Below the pieces are notes generated by a model. It searched no databases. It had not been told where the DNA came from and saw nothing but the letters and a program-made list of their open reading frames with translations. A stretch of DNA of 10,264 bases from UBA9988 sp964574105 (lineage in GTDB: Bacteria; Patescibacteriota; Minisyncoccia; Phycocordibacterales; UBA9988): the NCBI GenBank assembly GCA_964574105.1, contig CAZNKH010000020.1:1-10264 (forward strand), given 5' to 3'. This document shows, in pieces, positions 6,039 through 10,264 of this stretch. How positions within the stretch are numbered: position 1 is the first letter of the stretch; every line of letters starts with the position of its first letter. Position numbers and translations under genes: made by a program.

Positions 6039-6183
6039 GGGGAGGAGACGATGGAGGATAGAGCGTGTCAGTATAGAGTACTGACGACATCAAGGATAGA
6101 AATACTTCTACAGGTGTCTGTGAGTCAAGATCTTTACGATCTTGCTCAGTAAGGTGCNNNNNNNNNNCATTAGAATCACACAT
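6025..6183 (-). CDS. candidate small protein (52 aa) spanning an assembly gap
   Basis: ATG 6183 has the best ribosome binding site on the minus strand, a perfect AGGAGG (6190-6195) six bases upstream, 46 bases after the lysS stop. It reads MCDSN, then four codons containing the ten Ns, then HLTEQDRKDLDSQTPVEVF and on to a TAA at 6025-6027. The two sides are in the same frame if the ten Ns are taken literally, but the true gap length is unknown. The visible part has an acidic, helix-like N-terminal half (HLTEQDRKDL), a hydrophobic middle (VEVFLSLMSSVLY) and a Pro/Ser-rich end. No family is recognised. It would be read from the greA-lysS unit or from a weak promoter at the end of lysS (TTGCGG, 17 bases, TACTAT). 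The alternative is that this is a structured non-coding RNA, since several hairpins lie within it. Confidence 0.5.
   Translation of the reverse strand: MCDSNXXXXHLTEQDRKDLDSQTPVEVFLSLMSSVLYTDTLYPPSSPPRLAT
6066..6086 (-). other. hairpin within the small-ORF locus
   Basis: GTCAGTA (6067-6073) and TACTGAC (6079-6085) pair perfectly around a 5-base loop. A T-G wobble (6066 with 6086) can extend the stem. It falls inside the candidate small coding region and is one of several stem-loops in a row between 5971 and 6148. Confidence 0.35.
6121..6148 (-). other. 11-bp hairpin with single-base bulge next to the gap
   Basis: CAAGATC (6126-6132) pairs with GATCTTG (6138-6144) around a 5-base loop. The stem continues as TGAG/CTCA (6121-6124 with 6145-6148) past a bulged T at 6125. 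It ends ten bases from the run of Ns, so strong structure may have contributed to the assembly break. Confidence 0.4.
6158..6167. other. assembly gap (ten Ns)
   Basis: Ten undetermined bases sit between the candidate small ORF start and its remainder. Ten is a common scaffolding placeholder, so the true distance may differ and sequence may be missing. The order of lysS and mraZ across it therefore depends on scaffolding, although both sides fit a Parcubacteria-like arrangement. Confidence 0.97.
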
Positions 6184-6189
6184 AACTTT

Positions 6190-6195
6190 CCTCCT
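6190..6195 (-). promoter_or_regulatory. consensus Shine-Dalgarno site before ATG 6183
   Basis: A perfect AGGAGG with a 6-base spacer to ATG 6183. Most minus-strand genes here start without any such site, so this one stands out and argues that a protein is really translated from 6183. Confidence 0.65.
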
Positions 6196-6228
6196 AAAGA
6201 TCAAGTCTGAAGGTATAGTACCATAGAA

Positions 6229-7623
6229 TCACTTTGGCCGCAAGGTTGGAAAGTAGATAACTTCACGGATGTTCTTTGTATTGGTGAGGAGCATTGTTAA
6301 GCGATCTATCCCAATACCTACCCCTCCCGCAGGTGGCATGCCATATTCTAACGCTTCTAAGAAGTCCTCATCTTGTATCTGCGCCTCGGCATCCCCATGC
6401 GCCTTCTTTTCTGCTTCTCGTTCAAAGCGCTTTCGTTGATCGAGCGGATCATTGAGCTCAGAAAATGCTTTTACCAGCTCATAACCTCCAATGACGAGTT
6501 GAAAAGCATCCACCGTCCCCTTTCGGAGGCGTTTGGCGAGCGGAAGCATCTCCTCCGGATATTCGGTGATAAAGGTTGGCTCTATGAGTTTTGGTCGGCA
6601 GAGGCGTTTATAAAGCGAGTCCAGCTCTTGCGCATCTCTCTCTTCTATATCAGAGACATCTGCATACTCTCGTAAAAGTTTTCTGTACGGTATGACTCTG
6701 AACGGCTTTTCAAAATTGATCTCTGCGTCTCCATTTTTTAGCACTAAAGATCCTTGTATTTCTTGTACTAGATCTTTAAGAAGCTCTTCAACCATCTTCA
6801 TTGCTCGTGCGGCAGAACTAAATGCCTCGTACCACTCAACGGTGGTAAACTCGGGGTTATGCGTTACATCAATTCCCTCATTTCTGAATGAGCGACCAAT
6901 TTCAAACACCTTTGGGAAACCACCGATAAGGAGCATTTTGAGTGGTAATTCTGGCGCAATACGCAAATATAGCGGAATGTCTAGGGCATTATGATGTGTG
7001 ATAAATGGAAGTGCACTTGCTCCTCCAGCAATGTGCTGGAGTATTGGTGTCTCAAATTCTACAAAATTTCGTTCTAATAAAAAGTTTCGTATGTGCTGAA
7101 TAATGCGCGAACGGGTAAGAAAACGCTCTCGTACCTCCTCTTCTCTAATACTCTCCAAATAACGATGCCGAAGTCGTTCATCATCGTTTTTAAGTCCGTG
7201 CCATTTATCAGGAAGTGGGAGCAAGCTTTTTGCGCCAAGACGCCACTCATGAGCATCAAGACTCTCTTCTCCACGAGTCGTCACAAGGAGTATTCCGCTC
7301 ACTTCAACAATATCTCCTGCGTCTAAGGTGTCAATAAGCAATGTAAACGCTTCATCACCGAGTGATTCTTTTTTTGCGATTATTTGAAACTTTCCGCTCC
7401 CATCGTGAATATCAAAAAAGATAAGTGCTCCTTGGTTTCTAATTGCAAGTACTCTTCCTGCTAGTGTGATTTCTTCTTTTGTTTGGTACCCCGCAAAATT
7501 AGCATGGAGATCAGCAATGCGTGCACTCGGGTTAAGTTCTATGGGGTACGCAGTTCCTCGGACCGCTTCATAGTTCCGTAATTTTTTTAGTCGCTCTTCT
7601 CGTAGTTCATCCAACGAAGCCAT
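6229..7623 (-). CDS. lysS: lysyl-tRNA synthetase, class II
   Basis: Charges tRNA-Lys with lysine using ATP in the cytoplasm. At 464 residues it is somewhat shorter than the ~500 of typical bacterial LysRS. The N-terminal OB-fold anticodon-binding domain spans about 50-130 (with GRVLAIRNQGALIFFDI). The class II catalytic core follows: motif 1 around 167-195, the LysRS signature GGASALPFITHHNALD (200-215), YLRIAPELPLK (219-229), motif 2 FEIGRSFRNEG with HNPEFTTVEWY (240-265) and motif 3 GGVGIGIDRLTMLL (433-446). ELVKAFSELNDP (382-393) is also typical. ATG 7623 starts four bases after the greA stop with no Shine-Dalgarno site, so the pair is co-transcribed. A class II fold with these signatures leaves little doubt. 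AspRS/AsnRS relatives lack the GGASA..PFITHHN block. Confidence 0.97.
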   Translation of the reverse strand: MASLDELREERLKKLRNYEAVRGTAYPIELNPSARIADLHANFAGYQTKEEITLAGRVLAIRNQGALIFFDIHDGSGKFQIIAKKESLGDEAFTLLIDTLDAGDIVEVSGILLVTTRGEESLDAHEWRLGAKSLLPLPDKWHGLKNDDERLRHRYLESIREEEVRERFLTRSRIIQHIRNFLLERNFVEFETPILQHIAGGASALPFITHHNALDIPLYLRIAPELPLKMLLIGGFPKVFEIGRSFRNEGIDVTHNPEFTTVEWYEAFSSAARAMKMVEELLKDLVQEIQGSLVLKNGDAEINFEKPFRVIPYRKLLREYADVSDIEERDAQELDSLYKRLCRPKLIEPTFITEYPEEMLPLAKRLRKGTVDAFQLVIGGYELVKAFSELNDPLDQRKRFEREAEKKAHGDAEAQIQDEDFLEALEYGMPPAGGVGIGIDRLTMLLTNTKNIREVIYFPTLRPK

Positions 7624-7627
7624 ACGG

Positions 7628-8089
7628 CTATTGTACCGCAGTAATGAGGTATTCTGTATTCCCTCGCGGTGTTTGTATTACAATGGAATCTCCTTTTTTC
7701 TTTCCAATCAACTCTTTACCAATTGGTGATTCGTTTGATATTTTCCCTTGCGCACTATTCACCTCTTCAGAGCCAACAATAGTGAGCGTCTGTTCGTTAT
7801 TGGATCCTTTTTTGGTAATGACAACTGTCGCCCCAAGATCAATGATGTTTCCTCGATGAGTACCCACGATCACTGCTCTGCGTAAGATATCTTCAATGCG
7901 TGAGATCCTATCTTCTACATTTGCCTGTTCCTCTCGTGCCTCGTGATACTCGGCATTTTCAGAGAGATCTCCGAGAGATTTCGCATATTCAAGCTGTTCT
8001 GCAATGCGTTTTCGGGTAACGGTTTTAAGTTCTTGTAATTCAATCTGCAGATCCTTCAATTTTTCCTCACTGATGTATTCTCCTTGCAT
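7628..8089 (-). CDS. greA: transcription elongation factor GreA
   Basis: Binds RNA polymerase through the secondary channel and stimulates cleavage of backtracked transcripts. The 153 residues match the family (~158). The N-terminal coiled coil spans about 6-75 and carries the conserved tip LGDLSENAEYHEARE with its acidic residues (39-53). The C-terminal FKBP-like domain follows, with GSEEVN and the ISNESPIGKELIGKKKGD block typical of GreA/GreB. ATG 8089 gives the expected N-terminus. No Shine-Dalgarno site is present in the short AT-rich leader. It is first in an operon with lysS, served by the promoter at 8113-8141. GreA is preferred over GreB from the S-N-E-S-P-I-G segment and from being the only Gre gene visible here. 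Confidence 0.95.
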   Translation of the reverse strand: MQGEYISEEKLKDLQIELQELKTVTRKRIAEQLEYAKSLGDLSENAEYHEAREEQANVEDRISRIEDILRRAVIVGTHRGNIIDLGATVVITKKGSNNEQTLTIVGSEEVNSAQGKISNESPIGKELIGKKKGDSIVIQTPRGNTEYLITAVQ

Positions 8090-8112
8090 ATATATATTAA
8101 TTTAGTTGTGCC

Positions 8113-8141
8113 ATAATACCGTGCTGCTCTCTTCAAGTCAA
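8113..8141 (-). promoter_or_regulatory. sigma70-type promoter for greA-lysS
   Basis: On the minus strand TTGACT (8136-8141) and TATTAT (8113-8118) are separated by exactly 17 bases; each hexamer is one base off consensus. Transcription would start near 8106, giving a leader of about 17 AT-rich bases before ATG 8089. The -35 box overlaps the last codons of mrdA (stop TGA at 8138-8140). No terminator is seen between mrdA and greA, so greA may also receive read-through from the mre operon. Confidence 0.75.
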
Positions 8142-9829
8142 TCGGTTTTTTGAGGAGCACGGGTATACTCTGGAATATTTACGAGTATCCAATCAAAGAG
8201 CTGTCGCATAATAAATACTCCCCCGATGGTATTGTGCACATCTCCACGCTCCATAACCACTGCAAAAGCGTAGCGTGGTGTATCGTAGGGGAAAAATCCA
8301 ATAACCCACGAGTTTACCTTTTCTTTTGATACTCCCAATTCTGCAGTCCCTGTCTTTGCTGCAATAGGAAATCCGGGAATGGAGAGTCCTTGGCTTGTCC
8401 CTTCTGTGACTGCCATGCGCATTCCTTCTCGTACAATTTTTAGTAACGAGTCAGAAATACCAATGGAGATTCCTGCATCTTCTGCCCTTGTCTCGTTGCG
8501 ATAGAGACGAGGAGTAACAAGTCTTCCGCCATTCGCAATCGCGGCAACAGCGCGCACGGCCTGTATTGGAGTGACTTGAAAGCCGTACTGTCCAATTGCG
8601 GTATGATATGTATTGCCAATGTTCCATTTCTCTCCATCAAAGTGTTCTGCTTTCCACCTTGGAGTTGGAACAACACCCACCGCCTCTTTTTCCACATCAA
8701 TTCCTGTAGGAGAACCGAAACCAAATTTCTGTAAGTATGTATCAATACGATCTATGCCGAGTCCTGCTTGATTACGATAACCACCTCCAACGACATAGAA
8801 ATACACATCAGAGGAGACGGCGAGTGCTCGTTGCATATTCACTGCTCCGTGTGCTTTCCAATCCTTAAATACGGTTGGCTTACTCGGATCGTAAGGATTA
8901 GGAATAGAAATTGATCCAGTGCTCACAATAGTTGTGTCGGGACTAATTGTCCGTTCGTTGAGCGCGCCAATCGCGATAAAAGGCTTGACGATGGATCCTG
9001 GTGCGTAGAGACCTTGTGTAGCGCGATTGAGAAACGGCGTCCGTGTATCATTCTGATACTCAGAAATTGTTTCTGTATCCTTGCCTTCAACAAGTACTTT
9101 CGGTAAGTACTCCGGGTAGCTCACGAGTGTGATAAGTTCACCGGTTTCCACATCCATAATAACGCCCGCTCCTCCCTGAAAATGTTTATCAAGCGCAAGA
9201 GATTCTATCAGTTCGTACATCTTTTTTTGTACGCGCGCGTCAATGGATGTGTGTAAGTTACTTCCCTCTGAAGGCTCTCGCAGAACCGAACTTGAAGTAA
9301 TGTTCCCATGTACATCAACCTCTTCAATCTTTAAGCCGGGTGTTCCTCGTAGTAAGTTCTCATAGGTTTGTTCTAATCCTTGGCGGCCTACAATCTCATT
9401 TGGGTAGTATGTATCATTTTCTAGATCTTTTTTACTTGGGAGGCCGACATAACCTAAGAGATGACCAAATCCATTTTCTTGTATATACGATCTGGACTCT
9501 CCATTAAACGCGAGTGCTACTTGATTACGATCATAAATAACGCCTCGCGGAGCAAAGATTGGGATATGTCTCAACTGATTATCTTTACTCGCAGCGTAAT
9601 ATTTTTCACCCTGCACTATTTGTAGTACAGAAATCCTCCAGAGATATACTCCCGCAAACAGAAGAAAAGTGATGAGAATGAGCACAAAACTAAACTTTGA
9701 AATGGGACGCTCAATGCGTCCCTCAAATTGCTGTGTATCAAAATCTGGTAGATTATGCGAGTCTAGAAAAATTACATCAGGATCAATCTCGGGGTATTCT
9801 TTCTTTTTCCAAAGGTGAGATCTACGCAT
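8138..9829 (-). CDS. mrdA: penicillin-binding protein 2 (MrdA), elongasome transpeptidase
   Basis: Class B D,D-transpeptidase for side-wall peptidoglycan, working with RodA and MreC/MreD. With ATG 9829 it has 563 residues. A cytoplasmic segment with EIDPDVIFLDS and FEGRIERPIS leads to a membrane anchor (about 45-65). Then come a pedestal beginning RGVIYDRN (95-102), the segment GFGHLLGYVGLPS, GRQGLEQTYE (148-157) and the transpeptidase domain. Active-site motifs are SIVK (279-282), SSD (339-341, the PBP2 version of SxN) and KTG (492-494). Between RGVIYDRN and GFGHLLGYVG only about 18 residues remain where Escherichia coli PBP2 has a large head subdomain, so the pedestal is strongly reduced. 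A start at ATG 9859 would add ten residues and overlap mreD by 38 bases. ATG 9829 overlaps by eight. Neither has a Shine-Dalgarno site. Its position after mreC/mreD supports MrdA over FtsI. Confidence 0.93.
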   Translation of the reverse strand: MRRSHLWKKKEYPEIDPDVIFLDSHNLPDFDTQQFEGRIERPISKFSFVLILITFLLFAGVYLWRISVLQIVQGEKYYAASKDNQLRHIPIFAPRGVIYDRNQVALAFNGESRSYIQENGFGHLLGYVGLPSKKDLENDTYYPNEIVGRQGLEQTYENLLRGTPGLKIEEVDVHGNITSSSVLREPSEGSNLHTSIDARVQKKMYELIESLALDKHFQGGAGVIMDVETGELITLVSYPEYLPKVLVEGKDTETISEYQNDTRTPFLNRATQGLYAPGSIVKPFIAIGALNERTISPDTTIVSTGSISIPNPYDPSKPTVFKDWKAHGAVNMQRALAVSSDVYFYVVGGGYRNQAGLGIDRIDTYLQKFGFGSPTGIDVEKEAVGVVPTPRWKAEHFDGEKWNIGNTYHTAIGQYGFQVTPIQAVRAVAAIANGGRLVTPRLYRNETRAEDAGISIGISDSLLKIVREGMRMAVTEGTSQGLSIPGFPIAAKTGTAELGVSKEKVNSWVIGFFPYDTPRYAFAVVMERGDVHNTIGGVFIMRQLFDWILVNIPEYTRAPQKTD

Positions 9830-10085
9830 AATTTCTAATGTATTCTCGAAAGAAAGCATTGAGTGCTAATAAGAGTAGAGAAATGACAGTCCCCCATAGT
9901 GGGAAAAACCATAAGCCAGTATGAGGAGCACTGTAGAGTAAATCAAAGAGGAGTGCATAGGCACACACCTCATACATCGGGTACATAAGAAGGATAGAGA
10001 GTAGTATTACAGAGAAAAAAATCCACCAAGGACCCCATACGAGCGAAAAAAAGAGTGCGCTATTCAACACGATACGCTCTATCAT
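9822..10085 (-). CDS. mreD: short MreD-like membrane protein
   Basis: An 87-residue protein that is almost entirely hydrophobic, with about three membrane segments (roughly 8-24, 25-52 and 55-77) and a basic C-terminal tail. It sits between mreC and mrdA, the standard place of mreD, and its start ATG 10085 overlaps the mreC stop in an ATGA arrangement. MreD proteins of well-studied bacteria have ~160 residues and five or six segments, so this is about half size. Sequence alone gives little support, and the name rests on topology and position. An unrelated small membrane subunit that replaces MreD is the alternative. Confidence 0.6.
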   Translation of the reverse strand: MIERIVLNSALFFSLVWGPWWIFFSVILLSILLMYPMYEVCAYALLFDLLYSAPHTGLWFFPLWGTVISLLLLALNAFFREYIRNYA

Positions 10086-10264
10086 GGCACTAACTCTACA
10101 AAGCGTACCGAGTAAATATTAACAGGGATACGCAGACGTACTTGTTTCTCCTGCGCGTTCTCATTTTGCTCCACAGTAGAGACTATGGCTGCAATGGCTC
10201 CCCCTGCTGTAGGAAGGATCGCCTGGTCACCTTCTCTCACATCACTCTCAAGTGGCACCGCCAT
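10082..10264 (-). CDS. mreC: rod shape-determining protein MreC, C-terminal part
   Basis: Only the last ~60 codons are inside the window; the gene enters from the right edge. MreC is a bitopic membrane protein whose extracytoplasmic beta domains scaffold the elongasome and activate PBP2. The visible part, with the segments PLESDVREGDQAILP and VNIYSVRFVELVP, fits the final beta strands of MreC, in which a small barrel closes near the C-terminus. The Met codon at the very edge is probably internal and not the start. The identification leans on the downstream mreD-like gene and mrdA as well as on the fold-like pattern. Confidence 0.75.
   Translation of the reverse strand: MAVPLESDVREGDQAILPTAGGAIAAIVSTVEQNENAQEKQVRLRIPVNIYSVRFVELVP

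Overview
The window looks like a piece of a small-genome bacterium of the Candidate Phyla Radiation (Patescibacteria), most likely a Parcubacteria-type lineage. This rests on very compact minus-strand operons with overlapping genes, short CPR-style versions of MurF, FtsL, MreD and penicillin-binding protein 2, and a greA-lysS pair beside the division cluster. TGA is used as a normal stop (mraZ, lysS, mrdA, mreC), so the UGA=Gly code of Gracilibacteria/Absconditabacteria is not in use. The lineage is an inference from gene style, not from a marker phylogeny.

Layout from the left. (1) Positions 1-245: a tRNA-Glu(CUC) on the minus strand, with short upstream hairpins, faces away from a good sigma70-type promoter on the plus strand. 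(2) 252-1218: one plus-strand transcription unit. It has a leader of four consecutive stem-loops, a strong Shine-Dalgarno site, a gene for an unrecognised two-pass membrane protein, and a clear intrinsic terminator. (3) 1248-5963: a shortened division/cell wall (dcw) cluster on the minus strand, mraZ-rsmH-ftsL-ftsI-murF, with one to four bases between genes or small overlaps. It is headed by repeated GTGG boxes that look like the MraZ autoregulatory operator. (4) 5964-6228: a hairpin-rich stretch interrupted by ten Ns. It contains a strong Shine-Dalgarno site and a candidate small protein gene that stays in frame across the Ns. (5) 6229-8141: a greA-lysS operon with its own promoter, whose -35 box overlaps the stop codon of the gene before it. 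(6) 8138-10264: the end of an elongasome operon, mreC (3' part only)-mreD-like-mrdA.

Function. Almost everything concerns building the wall and dividing. MreC, MreD and PBP2 serve side-wall synthesis. FtsL and FtsI serve the septum. MurF makes the last cytoplasmic muropeptide precursor (UDP-MurNAc-pentapeptide). MraZ regulates the cluster and RsmH modifies 16S rRNA. GreA and LysRS add transcription elongation and lysine charging. The usual rest of a dcw cluster (mraY, murD, ftsW, murG, ftsQ, ftsA, ftsZ) does not follow murF here, because a convergent gene ends just beyond it.

The least explained parts are the four-hairpin leader with UNCG-type loops and its unknown membrane protein (252-1167), and the structured small-ORF locus between lysS and mraZ (5971-6195).
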